Assembly: GCF_003121295.1 (NCBI RefSeq)
Contig: NZ_PHNC01000032.1
Span: forward strand, 1 to 64,000
Origin: Streptomyces orinoci
Lineage (GTDB): Bacteria; Actinomycetota; Actinomycetes; Streptomycetales; Streptomycetaceae
DNA length: 64,000 nucleotides
Direction: 5' to 3'
Shown: one piece after another, positions 25,293 through 34,397 of the stretch
Layout of the letters: every line of letters begins with the position of its first letter
Numbering within the stretch: position 1 is the first letter of the stretch
Notes under the pieces: generated by a model
Databases searched by the model: none
What the model was told of the DNA's origin: nothing
What the model saw: the letters and a program-made list of their open reading frames with translations, nothing else
Position numbers and translations under genes: made by a program

Positions 25293-25886
25293 ATGGAAGC
25301 TTTCACCACCCACACCGGCCGGGCCGTACCGCTGCGCCGCAGCAATGTGGACACCGACCAGATCATCCCCGCGCACTGGCTGAAGAAGGTCACCCGCGAC
25401 GGTTTCGAGGACGGACTCTTCGAGGCCTGGCGCAAGGACGCGGAGTTCGTGCTCAACCGGCCCGAACACGCGGGCGCCACGGTGCTGGTGGCCGGACCCG
25501 ACTTCGGCACCGGCTCCTCCCGCGAACACGCCGTCTGGGCGCTGCAGAACTACGGCTTCAAGGCGGTCGTCTCCGCCCGCTTCGCCGACATCTTCCGCGG
25601 CAACTCGCTGAAGAACGGCCTGCTGACGGTGGTCCTGCCGCAGGAGACCGTGGAGCGGCTGTGGACGCTCATCGAGCACGACCCCACCACGGAGGTCACC
25701 GTGGACCTGCTCGCCCGCCAGGTGCGCGCCGGCTCCATCACGGCTGATTTCGACCTTGACGAGAACGCCCGACAGCGACTCCTGGAAGGGCTGGACGACA
25801 TCGACCTGACCCTCCGGAGGGAGGCGGACATCGCCGCGTACGAGGCCCGGCGACCGTCCTTCAAACCGGCCACCGCCCAGGTGTGA
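25293..25886 (+). CDS. leuD: 3-isopropylmalate dehydratase small subunit
   Basis: This 197-aa swivel-domain subunit completes the LeuCD heterodimer. Family motifs are SNVDTDQIIPAHWLKK, GPDFGTGSSREHAVWAL (substrate-binding loop) and ADIFRGNSLKNGLL. ATG 25293 has GGAAGG upstream. A terminator with a UUCG loop lies 85 bases after its stop, so the operon appears to be leuCD alone. Confidence 0.97.
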   Translation: MEAFTTHTGRAVPLRRSNVDTDQIIPAHWLKKVTRDGFEDGLFEAWRKDAEFVLNRPEHAGATVLVAGPDFGTGSSREHAVWALQNYGFKAVVSARFADIFRGNSLKNGLLTVVLPQETVERLWTLIEHDPTTEVTVDLLARQVRAGSITADFDLDENARQRLLEGLDDIDLTLRREADIAAYEARRPSFKPATAQV

Positions 25887-25970
25887 AGCGGGTTTTCACC
25901 CCCATTCGGCCCAGTCGGCCACGGCGGATCCGACCCCGGATTTTCGCTGTTCGCCCAGGGTTTGACATGA

Positions 25971-26000
25971 TGCGCCCCCTGTCTTCGGACAGGGGGCGCA
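25971..26000 (+). terminator. leuCD terminator with UUCG tetraloop
   Basis: A 13-bp perfect stem (25971-25983 and 25988-26000), starting TGCGCCCCC, closes on a C(TTCG)G tetraloop. Confidence 0.88.
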
Positions 26001-26018
26001 GCGCTTGTTGAGGCCCCG

Positions 26019-26038
26019 TGAGGCGACAACTCGCCTCA
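26019..26038 (+). promoter_or_regulatory. 8-bp inverted repeat before the small gene
   Basis: TGAGGCGA (26019-26026) and TCGCCTCA (26031-26038) flank CAAC, 17 bases before the ATG at 26056. A CACAAT box (26044-26049) seven bases before the ATG would fit a leaderless start, putting the repeat over the -35 area. Operator or short hairpin; unproven. Confidence 0.4.
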
Positions 26039-26055
26039 GATGGCACAATCGGTGC

Positions 26056-26301
26056 ATGGAACGCGACAGCCAACTCGAGCTCTACCGGCTCGTCGCGGAC
26101 CGGCTCAAGGAAGCGCACTCCCGGGTGCGCACACTGCAAGTCCCGGAGGGCGTACGGATGGCGCTGTCCCGGAAGCTGTTGGCCATCACGGCCGCGGCGA
26201 AGCACGATCTCTCAGGCGCGGCAAGGCGTCTGGACCGGCTGATGAACGACCTCGACGAGGGCCGTTTCCCTTCCGAACGCGGCACCGACGGAACTCCGTG
26301 A
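26056..26301 (+). CDS. Small conserved helical protein, function unknown
   Basis: 81 residues, highly charged and predicted helical (RDSQLELYRLVADRLKEAHSRVRTLQ, then SRKLLAITAAAKHDLSGAARRLDRLMNDLDEG). No signal peptide or membrane helix. ATG 26056 has no strong ribosome site and may be read from a leaderless message. It sits between leuCD and hupS in the same direction; I recall a similar small gene at this position in other Streptomyces. Function unknown. Confidence 0.7.
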   Translation: MERDSQLELYRLVADRLKEAHSRVRTLQVPEGVRMALSRKLLAITAAAKHDLSGAARRLDRLMNDLDEGRFPSERGTDGTP

Positions 26302-26347
26302 TGAGTCGGATTCGTTGCGGCACAAGGGTGATTAGACCGTTTCGTGT

Positions 26348-26376
26348 TTGATTTGCGGTATATATCTGCCTAACGT
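26348..26376 (+). promoter_or_regulatory. hupS promoter
   Basis: TTGATT (26348-26353), a 17-base spacer and TAACGT (26371-26376) lie about 47 bases before the hupS GTG. The spacer is AT-rich (TATATAT). Start expected near 26383. Confidence 0.6.
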
Positions 26377-26422
26377 GCGAAAACGCTGGAACAATTCCAG
26401 CAAAGTCTCCGAAGGGGAAGAC

Positions 26423-27061
26423 GTGAACAAGGCGCAGCTCGTTGAAGCGATTGCCGACAAGGTCGGTGGCCGTCAGCAGGCCTCCGACGCCGTCGATGCC
26501 GTACTCGACGCGATTGTCCGGGCCGTTGTGGCCGGCGACCGCGTATCGGTCACCGGTTTCGGCTCGTTCGAGAAGGTTGACCGCCCGGCCCGCTACGCCC
26601 GCAACCCGCAGACCGGTGAGCGCGTGCGGGTCAAGAAGACCTCGGTGCCCCGCTTCCGCGCGGGCCAGGGCTTCAAGGACCTGGTCGCCGGCACCAAGAA
26701 GCTGCCGAAGGGCGATGAGGTCGCGGTCAAGAAGGCGCCCAAGGGCAGCCTTTCCGGTGCGAAGCCCACGGTGAAGAAGGCCGCCGCGAAGAAGGCCACC
26801 GCCGCGAAGAAGGCCACCGCCAAGAAGACCACGGCGAAGAAGGCCGCTCCGGCGAAGGCCGCGGCGAAGAAGACCACCGCCAAGAAGGCGGCACCGGCGA
26901 AGGCCGCGGCGAAGAAGACCACCGCCAAGAAGGCCGCCCCGGCCAAGGCCACCGCCAAGAAGGCCACCGCCAAGAAGACCACGGCGAAGAAGACGGCGCC
27001 CGCCAAGAAGACGGCCGCGCGCAAGACCACCGCCAAGAAGACGACGGCCCGCAAGAAGTAA
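26423..27061 (+). CDS. hupS: HU-type nucleoid protein with lysine-rich tail (HupS)
   Basis: The first 93 or so residues are a full HU domain (NKAQLVEAIADKVGG, GFGSFEKVDRPARYARNPQTGE, RFRAGQGFKDLVAG). About 120 residues of Lys/Ala/Thr repeats follow (AAKKTTAKKAAPAKA), resembling histone H1 tails. Streptomyces HupS binds and compacts DNA, especially in spores. GTG 26423 is preceded by AAGGGGAAG. 212 aa in all. The tail is built of near-identical KKxTAKK blocks whose DNA is also repetitive, so tail length probably varies between strains. Confidence 0.95.
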   Translation: MNKAQLVEAIADKVGGRQQASDAVDAVLDAIVRAVVAGDRVSVTGFGSFEKVDRPARYARNPQTGERVRVKKTSVPRFRAGQGFKDLVAGTKKLPKGDEVAVKKAPKGSLSGAKPTVKKAAAKKATAAKKATAKKTTAKKAAPAKAAAKKTTAKKAAPAKAAAKKTTAKKAAPAKATAKKATAKKTTAKKTAPAKKTAARKTTAKKTTARKK

Positions 27062-27086
27062 CGGCTGCGCGGCGGCGTACACACGC

Positions 27087-27118
27087 CGGGCCGGGCTCCC
27101 CTCGGGGAGCCCGGCCCG
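27087..27118 (+). terminator. hupS terminator
   Basis: A 15-bp perfect stem (27087-27101 and 27104-27118), starting CGGGCCGGGCTCC, 25 bases after the hupS stop. Confidence 0.88.
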
Positions 27119-27186
27119 CGGTGTTTGTGCAACGGTCCGGTGCTCTGCCCGGTTGCCCGCCAAGGGGGTTGGCCGGTGCGGATCCG

Positions 27187-27306
27187 CCGGCCGGCGAACG
27201 GCATTGGCCGGCAAAGAGCGTTGCCCGGCAAAGAGCGTTGTCCGACAGAGGCCACCGCCCGGCATGGGGCGTCGGCCGGCGCAGAGTGCTTGCCGGTAAA
27301 AGGCGT
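27187..27306. repeat. Degenerate 17-bp tandem array
   Basis: Clear units TTGGCCGGCAAAGAGCG (27204-27220) and TTGCCCGGCAAAGAGCG (27221-27237) are followed by four or five worn copies with the same TTG-CCGG-AGAG plan. The array lies between hupS and the convergent cofC operon and includes an inverted GCCCCATGC at 27262. No gene is seen in 27119-27326. Confidence 0.7.
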
Positions 27307-27326
27307 TGAACGGCCCCTGGCGGACC

Positions 27327-27575
27327 TCAGAGGGTCTGCAGCGTGACCAGGGTCACCCGGCGGCCGGAAGGGCCGCCTCCGGGCGTCTCGGGCGATTCCC
27401 CGCCCTCTTCCCCGCCCTCTTCCTCGCACTCGATGCGCACCCGCTGTCCCGGGCGCAGCAGCAGCAGGCCGCCCGCGTCAAAGGCCGCCGCGTCGAACGG
27501 CAGCGGGGTGCCGTCGTCCAGCAGCACGCTGCCGGTGCGGGTTTCGGGGTCGTAGGTGTAGGCGGTGCCCTGCAT
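27327..27575 (-). CDS. Small conserved protein, possible OB-like fold, function unknown
   Basis: 82 residues starting at ATG 27575: MQGTAYTYDPETRTGSVLLD, then DGTPLPFDAAAFDAGGLLLLRPGQRVRIE, an acidic Glu/Gly linker and RRVTLVTLQTL. The pattern of short strands around DPETRTGSVLLDDG and RPGQRVR recalls cold-shock or S1-like beta barrels, but the RNA-binding aromatic motifs are not obvious. It lies nine bases after cofC in the same direction, so an operon is likely. Function not known. Confidence 0.75.
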   Translation of the reverse strand: MQGTAYTYDPETRTGSVLLDDGTPLPFDAAAFDAGGLLLLRPGQRVRIECEEEGGEEGGESPETPGGGPSGRRVTLVTLQTL

Positions 27576-27584
27576 GGCAGCAGC

Positions 27585-28211
27585 TTAGGCCAGGCTCGCG
27601 GCGAGGGCCGCGGTGCGCGGGCCGACCCCCAGGTCCAGCGCGGTGCGCAAATCCGCCTCGGTATCCACGTCCTGGCGCACCGATTCGACTCCGGACAGCT
27701 CGATCTCCCGGGCGCCGGACGCCCGGTGGCGCTGCCGGGAGCGGCCCTCGAAGGCCGGGGCCAAAGCGTTTCCGGGACCCGCCGCCAGCAAGGTCGTCCC
27801 GATTCCGGCGGCGTCGGCGAGAAATGCGCGCGGAAATTCCGCGGCGCAGTCGAGCACCCGGCCGAGTTCCGCCGGGCGCAGCGCCGGAAGGTCCGCGTTC
27901 AGCGTGGCCACGGCGGAATGCGGCCACCGGGCGCGGACGGCGCGCGCCCCGTGCGCCAGTGCCGCGTTGAGCCCGCCGCCGGGCGGCTCGGCCACCGTCC
28001 AGGCGCCGATCGCGGCCAGTTCGGCGGCCGCCCGTTCATCGCCCGTGACAACCGCCACATCCCGCACCACGCCACAGGACAGCGCCGCTGCGACGGTGTC
28101 CAGGGCAAAGGCCAGGGCAAGCGCGGAGCGCGGCATGGGGCGCGCGGTGCCCGCCAGGCGGCTCTTGGCCAGGGCCAGCGGCTTCAGCGGCACCACCAGG
28201 CTCCATGCCAC
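27585..28211 (-). CDS. cofC: 2-phospho-L-lactate guanylyltransferase (F420 synthesis)
   Basis: CofC/FbiD activates the phospho-lactate or phosphoenolpyruvate precursor with GTP to begin the side chain of cofactor F420. The 208-aa protein has the nucleotidyltransferase signature LVVPLKPLALAKSRLA, the NADLPALRPAEL motif and the C-terminal RQDVDTEADLRTALDLGVGP typical of the family. GTG 28211 follows an AGGAGAGGGGG block and is chosen over upstream starts. Other F420 genes are not in the window, as is usual in actinomycetes where they are dispersed. Confidence 0.88.
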   Translation of the reverse strand: MAWSLVVPLKPLALAKSRLAGTARPMPRSALALAFALDTVAAALSCGVVRDVAVVTGDERAAAELAAIGAWTVAEPPGGGLNAALAHGARAVRARWPHSAVATLNADLPALRPAELGRVLDCAAEFPRAFLADAAGIGTTLLAAGPGNALAPAFEGRSRQRHRASGAREIELSGVESVRQDVDTEADLRTALDLGVGPRTAALAASLA

Positions 28212-28383
28212 CTGCGCCCCCTCTCCTTGTGTCGGCCCCATTGTCACCCGCTGCCGCGGCCGCCGGGGGAGCGCGGGGTTACGGTGTTCTCGACAGACCG
28301 GGTACCTGGGGCGACACTTGTCCGGCCCCCGGGTGAGCCGCAGACCCGCGGAAGCTTCCAGGTCCCAAGAGAAGGGTGTCCGA

Positions 28384-29154
28384 GTGTCCCGCCACAGAAT
28401 CGGCTTCTGGTACCGCTTTGCCGCGGTGTTGGCAAAACCGCCGCTTGTGGTTCTCTTCAAGCGGGACTGGCGGGGAATGGAGCACATTCCGGCCGACGGC
28501 GGATTCATTACCGCGGTCAACCACAACTCCTATCTGGACCCGCTCTCCTACGCCCACTACCAGTACAACACCGGCCGGGTGCCCCGCTTCCTGGCCAAGG
28601 CCGGGCTGTTCAAGGGCAGCTTTGTGGGCACCGTGCTGCGCGGCACCGGACAGATCCCCGTCTACCGCGAGACCACCGACGCCGCCAACGCCTTCCGCGC
28701 CGCGGTGGACGCCATCAACAAGGGCGAGTGCGTTGCCTTCTACCCCGAGGGCACCCTGACCCGCGACCCGGAGATGTGGCCCATGGAGGGCAAGACCGGG
28801 GCCGCCCGGGTCGCCCTGCTCACCAGGGCGCCGGTGATCCCCGTCGCCCAGTGGGGCGCCAACGAGGCCATGCCGCCGTACGCCAAGGAGAAAAAGCTCC
28901 GGCTCTTCCCGCGCAAGACCCTCAAGGTGCTGGCCGGGCCGCCGGTGGACCTCTCCGCGTACTACGACAAGGAACCCACCGCCGAGGTGCTGCGCGAGGC
29001 CACCGAGCGGATCATGGCCGCCATCACCGAACTGCTCGCCGAACTCCGCGGCGAGCCCGCGCCCGCAGAACCGTACAACCACCGCAAGGCCGTCGCCGCC
29101 GCCCGCAGGAAGACCGACGAAACCGGCAACAAGGCCGGGGAGGACACCAAGTGA
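28384..29154 (+). CDS. plsC: 1-acyl-sn-glycerol-3-phosphate acyltransferase
   Basis: A 256-aa membrane-associated acyltransferase making phosphatidic acid from lysophosphatidate. Block I is NHNSYLDP (catalytic His and Asp), block III is FYPEGTLTRD and block IV is ARVALLTRAPVIPVAQWG. The N-terminus (GFWYRFAAVLAKPPLVVLFK) holds a likely membrane-inserting helix and the C-terminus is charged. GTG 28384 with AAGG upstream. It overlaps gpsA by four bases (GTGA), so lipid synthesis genes are translationally coupled. Confidence 0.92.
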   Translation: MSRHRIGFWYRFAAVLAKPPLVVLFKRDWRGMEHIPADGGFITAVNHNSYLDPLSYAHYQYNTGRVPRFLAKAGLFKGSFVGTVLRGTGQIPVYRETTDAANAFRAAVDAINKGECVAFYPEGTLTRDPEMWPMEGKTGAARVALLTRAPVIPVAQWGANEAMPPYAKEKKLRLFPRKTLKVLAGPPVDLSAYYDKEPTAEVLREATERIMAAITELLAELRGEPAPAEPYNHRKAVAAARRKTDETGNKAGEDTK

Positions 29155-30152
29155 CGCGCTGCGCCGTCTTCGGCACCGGTTCCTGGGGCACGGCCTTCGC
29201 GATGATCCTCGCCGACGCCGGCTGCCGGGTGACCATGTGGGGCCGCCGGGCCGAGGTGGTCGAGGCCGTCAACACCGGCCATGGCAACCCCGACTACCTC
29301 CCCGGTGTCGAACTCCCCCCCGCCGTAACGGCCACCACCGACCCCGCCGAGGCGGCCGCCGGCGCCGACTTCACCGTGCTCGCCGTGCCCTCGCAGACCC
29401 TGCGCCGGAACCTCACCGGCTGGGTGCCGCTGCTGGCCCCGGACACCGTGCTGGTCTCCCTGATGAAGGGCATCGAACTCGGCACCGCCAAGCGGATGAG
29501 CGAGGTGATCGAGGAGGTCGCCAAGGTCACACCGGACCGGGTGGCGGTGCTCACCGGCCCCAACCTCGCCAAGGAGATCGCGGCCCGCCAGCCGGCCGCC
29601 GCGGTGGTCGCCTGCAGCGACGAGTCGGTGGCCACCAGGCTCCAGGCGGCCTGCCACACCGCGTACTTCCGCCCGTACACCAACACCGACGTGGTGGGCT
29701 GTGAACTCGGCGGCGCGGTCAAGAATGTGATCGCGCTGGCGGTGGGCATCGCCGACGGCATGGGGCTGGGCGACAACGCCAAGGCCTCGCTGATCACCCG
29801 GGGCCTGGCCGAGACCACCCGGCTGGGACTGGCGATGGGCGCCGACGCGCACACCTTCGCCGGCCTTGCGGGCATGGGCGACCTGGTCGCCACCTGCTCC
29901 TCGCCGCTGTCCCGCAACCACACCTTCGGCGCCAACCTCGGCCGCGGGATGAGCCTGGAGGAGACCATCGCGGTCACCCGGCAGACCGCCGAGGGCGTCA
30001 AGTCCTGTGAATCCGTGCTGGATCTGGCCAGAAGGCACCATGTCGATATGCCGATCACCGAGACCGTGGTGGGCATCGTGCACGAGGGCAAGCCGCCCAT
30101 GGTGGCGCTCAAGGAGCTGATGTCGCGCAGCGCCAAGCCCGAGCGGCACTGA
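29151..30152 (+). CDS. gpsA: Glycerol-3-phosphate dehydrogenase [NAD(P)+]
   Basis: GpsA reduces dihydroxyacetone phosphate to sn-glycerol-3-phosphate for phospholipids. 333 aa. The nucleotide-binding motif GTGSWGTAFA is at residues 8-17, LTGPNLAKEIA and the catalytic-lysine segment GGAVKNVIALAVGIADG follow, and GDLVATCSSPLSRNHTFG closes the substrate site. GTG start inside the plsC stop. Confidence 0.97.
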   Translation: MTRCAVFGTGSWGTAFAMILADAGCRVTMWGRRAEVVEAVNTGHGNPDYLPGVELPPAVTATTDPAEAAAGADFTVLAVPSQTLRRNLTGWVPLLAPDTVLVSLMKGIELGTAKRMSEVIEEVAKVTPDRVAVLTGPNLAKEIAARQPAAAVVACSDESVATRLQAACHTAYFRPYTNTDVVGCELGGAVKNVIALAVGIADGMGLGDNAKASLITRGLAETTRLGLAMGADAHTFAGLAGMGDLVATCSSPLSRNHTFGANLGRGMSLEETIAVTRQTAEGVKSCESVLDLARRHHVDMPITETVVGIVHEGKPPMVALKELMSRSAKPERH

Positions 30153-30186
30153 AACACCCTCCGGCGCAAGGTAGTCTCAACGCGAT

Positions 30187-31335
<1,149 letters not shown>

Positions 31336-31338
31336 GCC

Positions 31339-31824
31339 TCAGCCGGTGCTTTCGGCGGGCACCGTCCGGTTGACGGCGGCGGCGAGGTCGGTCAGGGCAC
31401 TCATGTCGCCGCCGTCACCGGTGATCTTCTTCGGCAGGGTGACCTCGATATACACCGGCCGCAGCGAGGTGGTGCAGCGCACGGAGCCGTCGGAGAGCCG
31501 CTCCGGTGCCCAGTCCACGCCGTCGATCTCCGCGGACTGGGTGGTCACCTTGTCGAACATGGCCGGGCGCGGCACCCCGCAGCGCAGGCTGATCCGGTCA
31601 CCGTTGCCGCCCCAGGCGGCGGTGAACTCCGAAGAGGTGTCCTGCCTCGGCAGGCCGCCCACCGTCCGCGGCAGCGCCCCGTGCAGCGCCCGGCACAGCT
31701 GCGCCTGGTGCCCGGACGGCGTGGGGGCCGCCGGGGCCGCCCGGTCCTGCGAGGAGCAGCCGGCGGCCCCGAGCAGCAGGACTGCGGCGGACAGGCCGAG
31801 CGGCCGGCGGAGCGAAGACTTCAC
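31339..31824 (-). CDS. Secreted lipoprotein, DUF3515-type
   Basis: 161 aa with a lipoprotein signal: KSSLRRPLGLSAAVLLLGAAGC, lipobox LGAAGC at about residue 23. The mature part has conserved cysteines (LCRALHGALPRTVGGL, RCGVPRPAMFDKV, RCTTSLRPVYIEVTLP), matching what I recall of DUF3515 proteins next to ddl in actinomycetes. GTG start at 31824 with poor ribosome site. It converges on ddl with only three bases between stops. Confidence 0.82.
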   Translation of the reverse strand: MKSSLRRPLGLSAAVLLLGAAGCSSQDRAAPAAPTPSGHQAQLCRALHGALPRTVGGLPRQDTSSEFTAAWGGNGDRISLRCGVPRPAMFDKVTTQSAEIDGVDWAPERLSDGSVRCTTSLRPVYIEVTLPKKITGDGGDMSALTDLAAAVNRTVPAESTG

Positions 31825-31844
31825 CGGCCGAGCATACGGGGGAG

Positions 31845-32078
31845 CTAGATGTGGACCACCGGGCAGGTCAGGGTCCGGGTGATGCCCTCGACCTGCTGCA
31901 CCTTGGCCACCACCATGCGGCCCAGCGCGTCCACGGTGTCGGCCTGGGCACGGACGATGACGTCATAGGGACCGGTGACGTCCTCGGCCTGGATCACGCC
32001 GGCGATCTTGGAGATGACTTCGGCCACGGTCGACGCCTTGCCGACCTCGGTCTGGATCAGGATGTACGCCTGTACCAC
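31845..32078 (-). CDS. Stand-alone Lrp/AsnC effector (RAM) domain protein
   Basis: 77 aa consisting only of the Lrp/AsnC ligand-binding fold (VQAYILIQTEVGKASTVAEV, IAGVIQAEDVTGPYDVIVRAQ, GITRTLTCPVVHI) with no DNA-binding part. GTG 32078 stands four bases after GGAGG. Such proteins form oligomers that bind amino acids; their role here is unknown. It lies between the lipoprotein gene and the divergent thiL. Confidence 0.88.
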   Translation of the reverse strand: MVQAYILIQTEVGKASTVAEVISKIAGVIQAEDVTGPYDVIVRAQADTVDALGRMVVAKVQQVEGITRTLTCPVVHI

Positions 32079-32213
32079 GGAACCTCCAGGGCGGCTACGA
32101 GGATCATGTGGGGAGAAGAGACGCCACCGTACCGCGCCACCCCATGGCGCGGGGAGACCCGCGCTGCCTGTGGCGCGGCCGGGGCGCGAACCGAGACTCC
32201 GAGGAGGAGCACA

Positions 32214-33185
32214 GTGAAAGGCACCGTCGGCGAGCTGGGGGAGTTCGGGCTCATCAAGGAGCTGACCTCCCGGCTCACCACCACCCCGGCGGTCCGCCTG
32301 GGGCCCGGGGACGACGCGGCGGTCGTCGCGGCGCCCGACCGCAGGGTCGTGGCCAGTACCGATGTGCTCCTGGAGGGGCGGCACTTCCGCCGTGACTGGT
32401 CCACCGCCTATGACGTCGGCCGCAAGGCCGCCGCCCAGAACCTGGCGGACATCGCCGCCATGGGGGCGGTGCCCACCGCCGTGCTGCTGGCCCTGGTGGT
32501 GCCCGCCGAACTGCCCGCCACCTGGCCGGTGGAGCTGATGGACGGCATCCGCGACGAGTGCCAGGTGGCCGGCGCCGCGGTGGTCGGCGGGGACGTGGTG
32601 CGCGGGGAGACCATCACCGTCTCCATCACGGCCCTGGGCGACCTGCGCAACCATGAGCCGGTCACCCGGGCCGGGGCCCAGCCCGGCGACGTGGTGGCGG
32701 TCACCGGCTGGCTGGGCTGGTCCGCGGCGGGCCTGGCGGTGCTCTCCCGGGGCTTCCGCTCACCCCGCGCCTTCGTCGAGGCCCACCGCCGGCCCGAGCC
32801 GCCGTACCACGCCGGACCGGCCGCCGCCTCGCTGGGCGCCACCGCCATGACCGATGTCAGCGACGGCCTCATCGCCGACCTCGGGCATATCGCCGAGGCC
32901 AGCAAGGTCCGTATCGATCTGCGCACCGCGGCCATAGACGTACCGACCCAGATGTCCGACATCGGCCAGGCGGTCGGCGTGGACCCCATGCAGTGGGTGC
33001 TCACCGGCGGGGAGGACCACGCCATCGTGGCCACCTTCCCCGCCGATGTGAAGCTTCCGGCGCGCTGGAAGGTCATCGGCGAGGTGGTCAACCCCTCCGC
33101 GCTGCCCCAGGTGACCGTGGACGGCGCCCCATGGGACCGGGCGGGCGGCTGGGACCACTTCGGCGACCAGGAGGGCGAGGAGTAG
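32214..33185 (+). CDS. thiL: Thiamine-monophosphate kinase
   Basis: ThiL phosphorylates thiamine monophosphate to the active diphosphate. 323 aa, with the AIR-synthase-like fold motifs LGPGDDAAVV, TDVLLEGRHFRRDW, AAQNLADIAAMGAVPTA and VSDGLIADLGHIAEAS, plus the C-terminal TGGEDHAIVATFP. GTG 32214 is six bases after GAGGAGGAG. thiD follows after 34 bases, forming a thiamine salvage pair. The stop region is tandemly duplicated (see repeat). Confidence 0.95.
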   Translation: MKGTVGELGEFGLIKELTSRLTTTPAVRLGPGDDAAVVAAPDRRVVASTDVLLEGRHFRRDWSTAYDVGRKAAAQNLADIAAMGAVPTAVLLALVVPAELPATWPVELMDGIRDECQVAGAAVVGGDVVRGETITVSITALGDLRNHEPVTRAGAQPGDVVAVTGWLGWSAAGLAVLSRGFRSPRAFVEAHRRPEPPYHAGPAAASLGATAMTDVSDGLIADLGHIAEASKVRIDLRTAAIDVPTQMSDIGQAVGVDPMQWVLTGGEDHAIVATFPADVKLPARWKVIGEVVNPSALPQVTVDGAPWDRAGGWDHFGDQEGEE

Positions 33186-33217
33186 GGCCGCCGGGGGGCG
33201 AGGAGTAGGGTCGCCGG
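33173..33217. repeat. 22-bp tandem duplication across the thiL stop codon
   Basis: 33173-33194 and 33196-33217 match at 21 of 22 positions (GGGCGAGGAGTAGGG then CCGCCGG or TCGCCGG). The first copy holds the thiL TAG; the second supplies the GAGGAG-like sequence upstream of thiD. Confidence 0.9.
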
Positions 33218-33219
33218 TC

Positions 33220-34014
33220 ATGCGCACCCCTCCCACCGTGCTGACCGTCGCCGGCTCCGACTCCGGCGGCGGCGCGGGCATCCAGGCCGACCTCAAGACC
33301 ATGCAGGCGTTCGGGGTGCACGGGATGAGCGTGATCACCGCGGTCACCGCGCAGAACTCCCTGGGCGTCCAGGGCACCTGGCCGCTGCCCGAGGAGGCGG
33401 TACGGGCCCAGTTCCGCAGCGTGGTGGACGACATCGGGGTACGGGCCGTCAAGACCGGCATGCTGGCCTCCGCCGGCCTGGTGCGCACCGTGGCCGCCCT
33501 GCTGGCGGAGACCGGCGCCCCGGTGGTGGTCGATCCGGTGGGCGTCTCCAAGCACGGCGACGCCCTGCTGGCCGCCTCCGCCCGGGCGGCGGTCCGCGAG
33601 GAGCTGCTGCCCCGCGCCACCGTGGCCACCCCCAACCTGGACGAGGTCGCCTGGCTGACCGGGGTGCGGGCGCGCACCGAGGCGGACCTGCCCGCCGCCG
33701 CCGAGGCGGTGCTGGCCTGCGGGCCGCGCTGGGTGCTGGTCAAGGGCGGCCATCTGGCCGGGGACGAGGACGCGGTGGACCTGCTCACCGACGGCACGGA
33801 GCGGCACTGGCTGCGCTCCCCGCGGCTGGCCAACCGGCATACCCATGGCACCGGCTGCACCCTGGCCAGCGCGGTGGCATCCGGGCTGGCGCTGGGGCGC
33901 ACCGTCCCGGAGGCGGTGGCGGCGGCCAAGGAGTACGTCACCGGCGCCATCGCCGGCGGCTTTCCGCTGGGCGGGGGCATCGGTCCGGTGGACCATGGCT
34001 GGCGCGCACGCTGA
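33220..34014 (+). CDS. thiD: Hydroxymethylpyrimidine/phosphomethylpyrimidine kinase
   Basis: ThiD phosphorylates HMP and HMP-P for the pyrimidine half of thiamine. 264 aa, ribokinase fold: TVAGSDSGGGAGIQADLKT, VKTGMLASAGLV, VVDPVGVSKHGDALL, the NLDEVAWL segment and the anion-hole motif HGTGCTLASAVAS. ATG 33220; GAGGAG of the duplicated block lies about 15 bases upstream, so the ribosome site is poor. No TPP riboswitch was recognised upstream of thiL or thiD. Confidence 0.95.
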   Translation: MRTPPTVLTVAGSDSGGGAGIQADLKTMQAFGVHGMSVITAVTAQNSLGVQGTWPLPEEAVRAQFRSVVDDIGVRAVKTGMLASAGLVRTVAALLAETGAPVVVDPVGVSKHGDALLAASARAAVREELLPRATVATPNLDEVAWLTGVRARTEADLPAAAEAVLACGPRWVLVKGGHLAGDEDAVDLLTDGTERHWLRSPRLANRHTHGTGCTLASAVASGLALGRTVPEAVAAAKEYVTGAIAGGFPLGGGIGPVDHGWRAR

Positions 34015-34022
34015 ACGGGGCG

Positions 34023-34145
34023 GTGCCGGGGCATGGGGCAAAGGGCCGGGGCATGGGGCGTGGTGCCGGGGCGCGGGCGCGAGTCAAAAGGGCCCGGGCA
34101 TGAGGCGAACTGCCGGGGCGCGGGCGGCATGCCGGAGCACGCCGG
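34023..34145. repeat. Degenerate 20-bp tandem array after thiD
   Basis: Units beginning GTGCCGGGGC or GGCCGGGGC occur at about 34023, 34043, 34063, 34090, 34110 and 34130, mostly 20 bases apart, with GCATGGGGC or GCGCGGGCG in the second half. Inverted GCCCCATGC occurs at 34031 and 34051. Confidence 0.7.
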
Positions 34146-34155
34146 GGCACGCAAC

Positions 34156-34187
34156 AAAGCCGGTTCACCTCACGGTGAACCGGCTTT
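34156..34187. terminator. Terminator between thiD and rpmB
   Basis: A perfect 14-bp stem (AAAGCCGGTTCACC and its complement, loop TCAC) with A and T runs at the edges works in both directions; it lies 24 bases after the leftward rpmB stop. Confidence 0.93.
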
Positions 34188-34211
34188 CGCAACCGGAGGC
34201 TGCGCTACGCG

Positions 34212-34397
34212 TTAGCGCTCGACCTTGCCGGCCTTGATGCACGAGGTGCAGACGTTGAGCCGCTTCGGCGTCGCACCGACCTTAGCGCGCACCCGCTGAA
34301 TGTTGGGGTTCCAACGGCGGGAGGTACGGCGGTGCGAGTGCGAAATGCTGTTGCCGAAGCCCGGCCCCTTGCCGCAGACGTCGCAGTTGGCAGCCAC
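34212..34397 (-). CDS. rpmB: Ribosomal protein L28 (zinc-binding form)
   Basis: 61-aa large-subunit protein: ANCDVCGKGPGFGNSISHSHRRTSRRWNPN, then VCTSCIKAGKV. The two CxxC pairs mark the zinc-containing C+ form, so this is the housekeeping copy and not a zinc-starvation paralogue. GTG 34397, eight bases after GGAG. Single-gene unit with its own terminator. Confidence 0.97.
   Translation of the reverse strand: MAANCDVCGKGPGFGNSISHSHRRTSRRWNPNIQRVRAKVGATPKRLNVCTSCIKAGKVER

Noticed and set aside
32078..34014. Possible TPP riboswitch for the thiamine genes
   Set aside because: I looked for the conserved CUGAGA-type and ACCUGA-type core blocks upstream of thiL and thiD and did not recognise them.
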